From Alphaproteobacteria bacterium (GTDB taxonomy: Bacteria > Pseudomonadota > Alphaproteobacteria > Rs-D84): 64,000 nucleotides of DNA. The position numbers and the translations under genes are program-made. This document shows, one piece after another, positions 56,950-64,000 of the stretch; positions within the stretch are counted from its first letter, which is position 1, and each line of letters opens with the position of its first letter. The notes beneath the pieces are model-generated. The model was not told the origin of the DNA and did no database searches. It saw nothing but the letters and a program-made list of their open reading frames with translations. Location of the stretch: assembly GCA_009784235.1 (NCBI GenBank), contig WRCC01000002.1:213346-277345 (forward strand), written 5' to 3'.

Positions 56950-59640
56950 ATGAAAATGATAAAGAAAATTGCACTATTTGGCATTGTTGGCGTTTTGTTT
57001 GCGGCAACCGCTGATGCGGCGCAACCGGCGCAAAGACGTGGCGCGCCAACGGCCGCACCAGTCGCCGGGACCGCACAACCAACAACGGCCCAGCCCGCCG
57101 CCGCGCGCGCCGCGGTTTCTGCGCGCAGTGCCACGCCCGGTGCACCGGTCCAGCAAGCCGCCCAGCCACAACAACCCGTCGTTGCCGCGCGTGCGGCATC
57201 TGCGGCCGTTCCACAACCGCAACAACGCGTCGTTCAAACCGGCACAACCGTTGCCGCCGCAACCACCAGTGCATCTGTTATCGACCCGATATGCCGTGAA
57301 CGTTGGTTCGGATGTATGGATTCTTTTTGCATGATGGAAAATGAATCTGGCGGACGGTGCATGTGTTCCAACCGTCATACTGAATTGAATGCGGTATTGG
57401 CGGAAATCGAAAGACTGGACGAAGCAACGTTTAAAATGGCAACCGAAGGCGTTGAAAGAATTGAAATGGGCGCCCGCGCGGACGAAGTTTTCCGCCAACA
57501 ACAATTGGCCGCAACAAATGCCATTGGCAATCAGACACCGGCAACATCAACGCGCCGCACGCCGCTGGATTTGGGTATTTGGGATATGTCGAACGTGTTC
57601 GATGCGGTTGATTTTGGTGTGATGGATAATGTTGTTAATACGCTGGAAGGCAAATCGGGCGACCAGCTGCACATCGCTGTGCGACAAATGTGTGAACAAC
57701 AAATGTCTGGGTGTGAAGGCCAGATGCAGATGTTGCGGACTTTGTATTCCACCACAATTCAATCCGATTGCCGCGCGTTTGAAAATGAATTGCAAAATCG
57801 TCGCCGCCAGTCGCAACAAAAATTGGCCGCCGCTGAACGTGCTTTGCGCGAAGCTGCACTGGAAAGCTATGAATCTGCGAACCGCTATGACGCCGGACAA
57901 TGCGCGGTTCAATTCCGCCAATGTATGCAGACAACCGGCGGATGCGGTGCGGACTTTACCGGATGCGTTGGAATTGCAGCATCTGAAAATGCGGTTGGTG
58001 GTCGTGCACGCACAACACCAATCCGCGGTGCGATGACAACAATTAATATCGCGTCCAGTTCGTTTGACACATTGACCGCCAAACGTCCGCTGTGCGATAA
58101 TGTTACGCAGCATTGCGTTGCCGCGGTGTCCCAAGACCGTGACGCCGTATGGAAAATATTCTTGGGCGATATTGCGCCAACAATTAAAAGTGCGGAACTG
58201 ATGGCAGAATCCAATGCACGTATGGATTGTATCGGTAATATATCAGCATGTTTCCAGCGTGGATGCCGCGACAATATGGACCCGAATAATCCAGACGGTT
58301 CATTCGATTTGTGTTTAACGCGTCCGGAAACAATGCTGAATATTTGTCGTGTTCCGCTGGAAGCATGCGGCATACCAACAACATCTGCTGCGCGTGCGCA
58401 ACAACATCCGATTTGGGATTTCGTAGTGGCGCGTTTGGCCGCGATGCGTGTTGATTCATGTACGACCCAGGTTCGCGAATGCTTGCAATCAAATGACCGC
58501 TGTGGCAAAGATTATACTGGATGTATTGGTTTGGATACGGCGACCATTATGGGTATGTGTCCGGCGGATAAACTGGTTGGGTGCCAATATAAATTTGGCC
58601 AAACCAACATTGGCACCGGCGAAGTAATGGATGAAATCGCGCGCATGGTCCAAGGTATATTCTTGGCCATTGATAACAGTCATTTGCGCAATTGCCAGAA
58701 AGCGGTCGATGCAGCAATGATAAAAGTATGCGGCAGTGTGGATACATGTGACGCGTTCGACGAAGATAACACAATCGGAACAGAATCTTTGCTGTCGGTA
58801 AAAAATGCGGCCGGCGACTTTGAAATATCGGGTCTGATGTCGATGGGCAGTATTGGCATATCAATGCCGGAATCGGCGGCGGCACAATTTACGCCAATCA
58901 CGATTGATATCAGTGCGTTCGCACCATCCTTGACCGGCGGCGCAGTGGCCGGTCGTATAAATGCGTCCGCGCAAAGTATCCAACAACAGATAAACAACAA
59001 GATTGCAATATTGTCATCTGATACGGTTGTGCGCCAATGTGTCGAAGGTCGCAGTGTCCAAGGATTGGGCAGTCGTACCACAGTCGGTAATCAAAGGAAC
59101 GAAGAAATTCCGCGGTTCCCACACTTGCTGGATTCATCTATGGCGATTATCGCGAATGCGGCGGTTGCGGCGGCTGACCGGAATTACACGCGCAAATTTA
59201 ACGAGCTTACCGCGACAGCATTTGAAAACCAATCGGATGAATTTAATATGGGTATGTGCGCCGCGATGGCATCCAGAACCGACGAAGGTATTCCGGAATT
59301 GTTCAAAAGCGACGCTGGTGGCCGCTTGTCCGAAGATGGTACAATATTCACGATTCCGGGTACGTCATTTGCTGGATTGATAAGCGCGATGCAAAACGCG
59401 ACCACAGGCACGGACGAAGGCGTTGTATTAGATGCACATGGCACCATGGTGGCCAGCGTGCAGACAACGGCGCTTTATGCCAATGGCGTATGCAGCATCA
59501 CGACCAGGTCGACAGTCTGCAAAGGCATGGAGCAAATGTGGGCGAAAGTAAAACGTCGCAAACAAAAAGGTTTCCGCGGTACGATATGCCCGGAATACAA
59601 CCCCCCAATTACCGAAGTTCAAGAAATAAGAATGCGATAA
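56950..59640 (+). CDS. Large Cys-rich exported protein, 896 residues
   Basis: Unrecognised. Signal peptide about 1-23, an Ala/Pro/Gln-rich low-complexity stretch (about 24-110), then many cysteines. A first cluster reads CRERWFGCMDSFCMMENE.. (about 115-140). Two related motifs CAVQFRQCMQTTGGCGADFTGC (about 318-339) and CTTQVRECLQSNDRCGKDYTGC (about 504-525) show an internal duplication. A helical charged segment lies between (about 278-312). Either ATG 56950 or 56956 may start it; GAGAG fits the second slightly better. It resembles the other Cys-rich exported proteins here in style. Periplasmic or surface location expected. Function unknown. Confidence 0.75.
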   Translation: MKMIKKIALFGIVGVLFAATADAAQPAQRRGAPTAAPVAGTAQPTTAQPAAARAAVSARSATPGAPVQQAAQPQQPVVAARAASAAVPQPQQRVVQTGTTVAAATTSASVIDPICRERWFGCMDSFCMMENESGGRCMCSNRHTELNAVLAEIERLDEATFKMATEGVERIEMGARADEVFRQQQLAATNAIGNQTPATSTRRTPLDLGIWDMSNVFDAVDFGVMDNVVNTLEGKSGDQLHIAVRQMCEQQMSGCEGQMQMLRTLYSTTIQSDCRAFENELQNRRRQSQQKLAAAERALREAALESYESANRYDAGQCAVQFRQCMQTTGGCGADFTGCVGIAASENAVGGRARTTPIRGAMTTINIASSSFDTLTAKRPLCDNVTQHCVAAVSQDRDAVWKIFLGDIAPTIKSAELMAESNARMDCIGNISACFQRGCRDNMDPNNPDGSFDLCLTRPETMLNICRVPLEACGIPTTSAARAQQHPIWDFVVARLAAMRVDSCTTQVRECLQSNDRCGKDYTGCIGLDTATIMGMCPADKLVGCQYKFGQTNIGTGEVMDEIARMVQGIFLAIDNSHLRNCQKAVDAAMIKVCGSVDTCDAFDEDNTIGTESLLSVKNAAGDFEISGLMSMGSIGISMPESAAAQFTPITIDISAFAPSLTGGAVAGRINASAQSIQQQINNKIAILSSDTVVRQCVEGRSVQGLGSRTTVGNQRNEEIPRFPHLLDSSMAIIANAAVAAADRNYTRKFNELTATAFENQSDEFNMGMCAAMASRTDEGIPELFKSDAGGRLSEDGTIFTIPGTSFAGLISAMQNATTGTDEGVVLDAHGTMVASVQTTALYANGVCSITTRSTVCKGMEQMWAKVKRRKQKGFRGTICPEYNPPITEVQEIRMR

Positions 59641-59671
59641 AAAATCCCGCCAAACGGCGGGATTAATTTTA
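59640..59671 (+). terminator. Terminator of the 896-residue protein gene
   Basis: ATCCCGCC-AAAC-GGCGGGAT followed by TAATTTT. Confidence 0.65.
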
Positions 59672-59677
59672 AGTAGG

Positions 59678-59755
59678 TGGGGCGACCGACGGGATTCGAA
59701 CCCGCGACATTTGGCACCACAAGCCAACGCTCTAACCAACTGAGCTACGGCCGCC
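59678..59755 (-). tRNA. tRNA-His (GTG anticodon)
   Basis: 78 nt with encoded CCA. The extra G at -1 faces discriminator C73, as in all tRNA-His; anticodon loop TTGTGGT. Confidence 0.93.
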
Positions 59756-59762
59756 ATGAGAG

Positions 59763-59838
59763 TGGTGGAGCTGATCGGACTCGAACCGACGACCCCTTGC
59801 ATGCCATGCAAGTGCTCTACCAACTGAGCTACAACCCC
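59763..59838 (-). tRNA. tRNA-Ala (GGC anticodon)
   Basis: 76 nt with encoded CCA. Anticodon loop ATGGCAT in stem CTTGC/GCAAG. It lies seven bases upstream of tRNA-His, so the two form one transcript. Confidence 0.93.
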
Positions 59839-59850
59839 AAATGCCCGCGT

Positions 59851-59879
59851 ATTTTATATGCAGCATGTACAAAAGTCAA
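59851..59879 (-). promoter_or_regulatory. Promoter of tRNA-Ala/tRNA-His
   Basis: On minus: TTGACT, 17-bp spacer, TAAAAT, ending 12 bases before tRNA-Ala. Confidence 0.55.
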
Positions 59880-59893
59880 ATCAAAAATCCGGC

Positions 59894-59922
59894 TTGAAAT
59901 TTTTATACGGCATTGGTATGCT
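59894..59922 (+). promoter_or_regulatory. Putative promoter of frr
   Basis: TTGAAA, 17-bp spacer, TATGCT, 22 bases before the frr ATG. Confidence 0.4.
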
Positions 59923-59944
59923 ATTTCCAAGCAAAGGAGAATCC

Positions 59945-60505
59945 ATGGATTACACATTATTGAAAACAGAAGCAGAATCAAAAACCGCTGCGACAATCGA
60001 AGTTTTAAAAACAGAATACGCTGGACTGCGCACCGGACGCGCATCTGTGCACTTGCTGGACGGCGTGCGGGTCGAAGTATATGGTTCTGAAATGCCGATT
60101 AACCAAGTCGCAACGGTCAGCACGCCCGAAGCCCAAGTGATTTCGGTTTCCGTCTGGGACTTGTCAAACGCCGGTGCGGTGGAAAAAGCAATTCGTGATT
60201 CCGGACTGGGCCTGAATCCTATGTCCGCCGGTGGTGTTATTCGTATCAATCTGCCGCCACTGACCGAAGAACGTCGTCGTGAACTGGTCAAAGTTGCGGG
60301 CAAATATGCTGAAGAAGCGAAAATTTCCATGCGCAATATCCGCCAAGATTTGATGGGCAAAATCAAACGCGCCGAAACGGACAAAGTTATTTCCGAAGAC
60401 GACCGCAAACGTTTTGAAGAAGACTTGCAGAAAGTATTTGATGCCCGCGCGCTGGAAGTAGATAGCATCGCAAAACAAAAAGAAACAGATATTATGAGCG
60501 TATAG
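59945..60505 (+). CDS. frr: Ribosome recycling factor
   Basis: RRF splits the post-termination ribosome with EF-G. 186 residues, normal length. Two-domain pattern: LRTGRASVHLLDGVRVEVYG, INQVATVSTPEAQVISVSVWD in the beta domain and INLPPLTEERRRELVKVAGKYAEEAK with later VISEDDRKRFEEDLQK in the helical domain. The ATG at 59945 follows AAAGGAGAA. Its common partner pyrH is not upstream; two tRNAs on the other strand lie there instead. Confidence 0.97.
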   Translation: MDYTLLKTEAESKTAATIEVLKTEYAGLRTGRASVHLLDGVRVEVYGSEMPINQVATVSTPEAQVISVSVWDLSNAGAVEKAIRDSGLGLNPMSAGGVIRINLPPLTEERRRELVKVAGKYAEEAKISMRNIRQDLMGKIKRAETDKVISEDDRKRFEEDLQKVFDARALEVDSIAKQKETDIMSV

Positions 60506-60539
60506 CCGAGAATCGAAATTCGATATTCGAAATTTGTGG

Positions 60540-60570
60540 GGGCGGAAAATTTTCCGCCCTTTTTTATTTT
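60540..60570 (+). terminator. Terminator of frr
   Basis: GGGCGGAAAA pairs with TTTTCCGCCC, followed by TTTTTTATTTT. Confidence 0.8.
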
Positions 60571-60572
60571 AA

Positions 60573-60717
60573 ACAAAAATGCAAAAGCATTTTTGTCATT
60601 CCGGCGTAGGCCGGAATAGGGTCTATTAACCGCGATGCAAAGCATCGCCAAATTGGTTTGCCCATTATAATGGACAAACGGTTTTAAGTCCTCCTCCGGC
60701 CTGCGCCGGAGTGACAG
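60573..60717. repeat. Cluster of five short hairpins
   Basis: In order: ACAAAAATGC-AAAA-inverse; ATTCCGGC-GTAG-inverse; CGATGC-AAA-inverse; a GTC..GAC palindrome variant TTTGCCCATTATAATGGACA (60657-60676, continuing two A); CTCCGGC-CTGC-inverse. No gene lies inside. Confidence 0.75.
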
Positions 60718-60776
60718 TGTGATTTCGGAATTGTTCCCTAGTGACCTGTGATGATTTTTATGCAAGAGTAACCGCC

Positions 60777-61244
60777 ATGAAACGAATACTCATTTTTATT
60801 ACAGCTATATTTATCATACACGGCGCGAACGCGTACGATATCGACACTGGTCTATATCCTTTTGCTGATTTTTGCGGTGATGAAATCGACCAATACTGTT
60901 ACGGTGTGGATGATTTGGGTAATTGTATGTTGTCTAATCGTGGTGTTTTGGGGGATGATTGTTATGATTCCGTGTTTTTATGGGCGGGCGACCGGTGGGG
61001 TTGGCATGACCATGGCGTGCGCGACCGATGGAATAAAATGGGCCGCGATGAACGCAATGATTACACAAACAAACACATTGATGAATATGCCGCGCGCAGC
61101 GCACATGAAACCCGCGACCCAACGCGAAATAACCCCAGCCATATAATGAATCCAGCCGGCGGTATGCGCATGGGTGTTGGTATCGGCCACGGCGGCGGCG
61201 GAATGCATATGGGTGTTGGTATGGGTGGTGGGTTCAGACGATAA
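60777..61244 (+). CDS. Small exported protein with Gly/Met/His-rich tail
   Basis: 155 residues. Signal peptide 1-19 (MKRILIFITAIFIIHGANA). The first half of the mature protein has five Cys (DFCGDEIDQYCYG, LGNCMLSN, DDCYDSV) and many acidic and aromatic residues; the second half is charged (DRWNKMGRDERNDYTNKHIDEYAAR). The tail (about 122-155) repeats GMRMGVGIGHGGGGMHMGVGMGGG, positions partly His/Met, which could bind copper or another metal. The start at 60777 is chosen because the signal peptide begins there; no good ribosome binding site. Function unknown. Confidence 0.6.
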   Translation: MKRILIFITAIFIIHGANAYDIDTGLYPFADFCGDEIDQYCYGVDDLGNCMLSNRGVLGDDCYDSVFLWAGDRWGWHDHGVRDRWNKMGRDERNDYTNKHIDEYAARSAHETRDPTRNNPSHIMNPAGGMRMGVGIGHGGGGMHMGVGMGGGFRR

Positions 61245-61266
61245 AATCATCAAGTAAAAATATATC

Positions 61267-61292
61267 GGCGCATGGAAATGCGCCATTTTTTA
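61267..61292 (+). terminator. Terminator of the small exported protein gene
   Basis: GGCGCAT-GGAA-ATGCGCC followed by ATTTTTTA. Confidence 0.75.
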
Positions 61293-61295
61293 CCG

Positions 61296-61324
61296 TTGCA
61301 TTATGGAAACACGGGTGCTATGAT
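61296..61324 (+). promoter_or_regulatory. Promoter of uppS-cdsA-rseP-bamA
   Basis: TTGCAT, 17-bp spacer, TATGAT, 24 bases before the uppS ATG. Confidence 0.55.
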
Positions 61325-61348
61325 GCACCCCATGCAAAAGGAAGACAT

Positions 61349-62137
61349 ATGTTTGGGTTCTTGAAAAAGAAAAATCAGCAATCAACAATCAGTAATTCAC
61401 AATCAGGCGCAGTGCCACAACATATCGCATTTATATGCGATGGCAATCGTCGCTGGGCAAAAAAACGCGGACTTTCGCCGTTACTGGGGCATCGCGCGGG
61501 CGTCGGTGAATTCAGCGAATTGGTCGATTATTTTATCGGTCGTGGTGTATCAACTTTGACTTTCTATATTTTTTCTACAGAAAATTGGACCCGGTCCAAA
61601 GAAGAAATTGATTTTCTGATGAAACTTTACGAAGAAGTATTTGATAAAAATTATAAGAATGCTAAACAGAAAAACCTGCGCTTTCGTGTGGTGGGCCGTC
61701 GTGACAGAATTCCAAAATCGATTGTAAAAAAATCTGAAAAATTGGAAAAAGAAACGGCCGAAAATACCGGTGGCACTGTTGTATTTGCATTGGACCACGG
61801 TGGTCAAGATGAAATCATTCGTGCGGCAAGGGCCGCGATGGAAAGCGGAATTGCGCCGGGGGAATTGGACATTGATATGTTTGAAACGTTTATGGACACT
61901 GGCGATTTGCTGCCCGTTGATTTGATGGTTCGTACCAGTGATGAATACCGGACTTCGAATTACTTGCTGTGGAAAAATGCATATGCGGAATTATTTTTTG
62001 TGCCGGAACATTGGCCGGAATATGTGAACAGCAAAGCATCATGGGAAAAAACACTGGATGAATTTGCGTGTCGCACGCGACGTTTCGGCGGCGGCGTGGA
62101 AAAAGATTACACGGGGGGAAAGAATGACAAACACTAA
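61349..62137 (+). CDS. uppS: Undecaprenyl diphosphate synthase (cis-prenyltransferase)
   Basis: Makes the C55 lipid carrier for peptidoglycan and polysaccharides. 262 residues. Catalytic Asp31 in CDGNRRWAKKRG, GHRAGV, STENWTRSKEEIDFLM, and the C-terminal DLMVRTSDEYRTSNYLLW..YAELFF match the family; the usual RTSGE/RISNF motif is slightly altered to RTSDEYRTSNY. An N-terminal extension of about 20 polar residues precedes the fold. AAGGAAG precedes the ATG. It overlaps cdsA by 14 bases. Confidence 0.95.
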   Translation: MFGFLKKKNQQSTISNSQSGAVPQHIAFICDGNRRWAKKRGLSPLLGHRAGVGEFSELVDYFIGRGVSTLTFYIFSTENWTRSKEEIDFLMKLYEEVFDKNYKNAKQKNLRFRVVGRRDRIPKSIVKKSEKLEKETAENTGGTVVFALDHGGQDEIIRAARAAMESGIAPGELDIDMFETFMDTGDLLPVDLMVRTSDEYRTSNYLLWKNAYAELFFVPEHWPEYVNSKASWEKTLDEFACRTRRFGGGVEKDYTGGKNDKH

Positions 62138-62798
62138 AACAAGAATTTTGGTTGGCGGGGCGATGGCGTTGGTTGCCGCGGCGGCCGGTGCGCTTGAATA
62201 CATGGGTGTTCCGGCGTTGCGATGGCTGGCGCTGGTTGTTGCAATCGGTATGGCGGTTGAATTTTTAATTGTGCGCTATAAATGGCGTGCGAAAAATACA
62301 GGCAAGCGTCACATTGCATTTTTATCCGTGCCTGGAAACTGGATGCTGATTGCATTGGCATTGATGGTACCATCGGCGTACATTGTGGGGCGCAGTCCGT
62401 TTGATATGCTGTTGTTGCTGATTGTTATATCTGCGGCTGATATCGGCGCTTGGTTTTTTGGGTCACGATTTGGCGATGATAAAATGTGGTCTGTCGTATC
62501 ACCGAACAAGACGTGGGTCGGACAAATTGCCGGAATAATTTGCGGCGCAGCCGCGGCCGTTGCATACGGGTTTATCGACACGGCCATTATGGGACAACCG
62601 CAATTTATCGCACAATTATTATGGGTTGGAATCGCGGTCGCGTTGTTGTCGCAATACGGCGATTTGGCGGCCAGCGCGCTGAAACGAAAAATGGGCATCA
62701 AAGATTTTTCGAATGTGTTGCCTGGCCACGGCGGACTGATTGACCGGTTTGACGGATGGATATTTGTCTTGCCGCTGATTGCATTGATGATGATATAA
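62124..62798 (+). CDS. cdsA: Phosphatidate cytidylyltransferase
   Basis: Makes CDP-diacylglycerol from phosphatidate and CTP at the inner membrane. 224 residues, somewhat short, with about six or seven helices. The signature SQYGDLAASALKRKMGIKDFSNVLPGHGGLIDRFDG lies at about 173-208, and SPNKTWVG at about 130-137. The ATG follows GGGGGGAAAG and lies inside the end of uppS. In many relatives dxr follows; here rseP follows after 11 bases. Confidence 0.95.
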   Translation: MTNTKTRILVGGAMALVAAAAGALEYMGVPALRWLALVVAIGMAVEFLIVRYKWRAKNTGKRHIAFLSVPGNWMLIALALMVPSAYIVGRSPFDMLLLLIVISAADIGAWFFGSRFGDDKMWSVVSPNKTWVGQIAGIICGAAAAVAYGFIDTAIMGQPQFIAQLLWVGIAVALLSQYGDLAASALKRKMGIKDFSNVLPGHGGLIDRFDGWIFVLPLIALMMI

Positions 62799-62809
62799 AA
62801 AGGTAAAAA

Positions 62810-63856
62810 ATGATTTGGATAATTGTTGGTTTAATTGTTGTTTTGGGTGCGGTGATTTTTGTGCATGAAATGGGACACTATATTGCCGCGCGCATTGCGG
62901 GCGTTCGCGTTAATACTTTTTCTATCGGGTTTGGTCCGGCATTGCTGAAATGGACCGACCGGCGCGGAACAAAATGGAAATTGGCGGCATTTCCCCTTGG
63001 CGGATATGTTATGCTGCATGGTAATGAAGACCTGTTCGACCGGGAAAAATATTACGCATTGCCGGCCAAAGATAAAAAGGGTCATTATCTGTCTGTATCC
63101 CTGTGGCGACGTGCGATGATTGCGGGTGGCGGCGTATTTTTGAACTTTGCATTGGCATTTGCGATTTACTGGGGATTGGCCATGCGGCCGACCGTGGTAC
63201 AATTGCCCGTAGTGGCCCAGGTTATCCAAGAATCCGTTGCGTATGCCGCCGGTGTTCGTGCGGGCGATACAATCGTTCGCATAGACGGCGAAAAAATCAC
63301 GAACTGGGGCGAATTAATTTTGGCCAAAGAATTGACCGCCGGACGTGATGCAGATGTGATTATCGTTCGCGGTGAAAACCTGGTGAATGTAAAAATTCCA
63401 GCGGCGGAAAGATGGGGATTGATTGCAGACGGTGCAAAAACCGAAATTCGTCATCGTAATATATGGCAAGGCGGCGTTGCGGGGATGCGCGAAACATGGC
63501 GGCAATCAAAGACATTGGTCATCGTGTTGAAACAAATGATTACGGGCGAACGGTCGTCGAAACAATTGGGCTCGTTCATAATGATTGCCGAAGTATCCGG
63601 AAAAGCATTGGCCGCTGGTATCGTTGCATTGCTGTCCATCATTGCATTATTGTCCGTAAATTTGGCGATTATTAATTTGATACCATTGCCGGTATTGGAC
63701 GGTGGAACTTTGTTTATGATTGGCGCCGAAGGAATTACACGCAAAAAATTACCCGGCAAAGTGTTGGAATATATATTATGGGCCGGATGGATTTTAATTA
63801 TATTATTATTTGCGTTCACAATGAAGAATGATATATTCAGGGTGTTCGGGTGGTAA
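62810..63856 (+). CDS. rseP: Site-2 protease RseP
   Basis: Intramembrane zinc protease that cuts anti-sigma factors or leftover signal peptides. 348 residues, short because it carries one PDZ domain (about 125-200) instead of two. Zinc motif HEMGH at 19-23, NLIPLPVLDGG in the third helix supplying the distal ligand Asp, four membrane segments in all. It starts 11 bases after cdsA and ends two bases before bamA. Confidence 0.95.
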   Translation: MIWIIVGLIVVLGAVIFVHEMGHYIAARIAGVRVNTFSIGFGPALLKWTDRRGTKWKLAAFPLGGYVMLHGNEDLFDREKYYALPAKDKKGHYLSVSLWRRAMIAGGGVFLNFALAFAIYWGLAMRPTVVQLPVVAQVIQESVAYAAGVRAGDTIVRIDGEKITNWGELILAKELTAGRDADVIIVRGENLVNVKIPAAERWGLIADGAKTEIRHRNIWQGGVAGMRETWRQSKTLVIVLKQMITGERSSKQLGSFIMIAEVSGKALAAGIVALLSIIALLSVNLAIINLIPLPVLDGGTLFMIGAEGITRKKLPGKVLEYILWAGWILIILLFAFTMKNDIFRVFGW

Positions 63857-63858
63857 GA

Positions 63859-64000
63859 ATGAGAAAGCTATTTATTACTTTTTGTTTATTATTTTTTGTG
63901 GCTGCGGCCGGTGCTGCGACTGTATCGCGCATTGATGTTTCCGGCAATCGGCGTATGGATGCGGAATCTGTGCGGTTATTGGCCGATGTGAAAATTGGCG
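63859..64000 (+). CDS. bamA: Outer membrane protein assembly factor BamA (5' part, runs off the right edge)
   Basis: BamA folds and inserts outer-membrane proteins. The visible 47 residues show a signal peptide (MRKLFITFCLLFFVAAAGA) and the start of the first POTRA domain (VSRIDVSGNRRMDAESVRLL). Location right after rseP fits. In many proteobacteria skp, lpxD and fabZ follow; whether they follow here cannot be seen, but one skp-lpxD-fabZ set lies at 5.8-9.1 kb, reading the other way. Confidence 0.9.
   Translation, partial: MRKLFITFCLLFFVAAAGAATVSRIDVSGNRRMDAESVRLLADVKIG

Overview
The window reads as chromosome of an alphaproteobacterium, probably a host-associated lineage with a partly rearranged genome. 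Three things point there: the rpmF-plsX-fabH-ihfA order, the frr-uppS-cdsA-rseP-bamA order, and a VirB8/VirB9/VirB10-type secretion core with no ATPase genes beside it, as in lineages where these genes are scattered. Coding density is high and TGA acts as a stop. I see no rRNA, CRISPR array, transposase or integrase. The exact lineage cannot be fixed from sequence reading alone.

Layout. 1-3 kb: 3' part of yidC, a TPR membrane protein and a small conserved hypothetical gene. 3-14 kb, minus strand: a run starting with virB8-virB9-virB10-like genes, then skp, lpxD and fabZ with three unrecognised exported proteins between or after them. 14-17 kb: dnaX, a pilin-like protein and an OmpA-domain lipoprotein. 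17-29 kb: tRNA-Trp, secE, nusG, rplK, rplA, rplJ, rplL, rpoB, rpoC. 29-36 kb: an AT-rich palindrome-dense stretch with one small gene, a pyruvyl-transferase-like gene, mraZ without its usual partner, a PagL-like protein, tRNA-Arg, an MltB-like lytic transglycosylase and an outer-membrane barrel. 36-41 kb: rpmF-plsX-fabH, three envelope genes, ihfA and a SIMPL-domain gene. 41-46 kb, minus: an M3 peptidase and hemW-PNPOx-sodB, then tRNA-Leu. 46-48 kb: rplM-rpsI-tig. 48-60 kb: large exported proteins (a Cys-rich 705-aa protein, a 1598-aa autotransporter, a Cys-rich 896-aa protein), a membrane-anchored CPYC thioredoxin-fold protein, cvpA and three tRNAs. 60-64 kb: frr, a small exported protein, uppS, cdsA, rseP and the start of bamA.

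Two themes stand out. First, envelope genes dominate the non-housekeeping content. Several are Cys-rich, large and unrecognised, and they lie near a trimmed type IV secretion core whose VirB9 carries a SPOR-like tail and whose VirB10 carries an extra N-terminal domain and a Cys-rich C-terminal extension. Together they may form a lineage-specific envelope or secretion apparatus. Second, the chromosome holds several families of short palindromic repeats. One has entered dnaX in frame, one supplies the ribosome binding site of hemW, one abuts the 3' end of tRNA-Trp, and others serve as terminators.

Protein functions rest on motifs and family resemblance seen by eye. Promoters and terminators are pattern matches. 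No database search was run.
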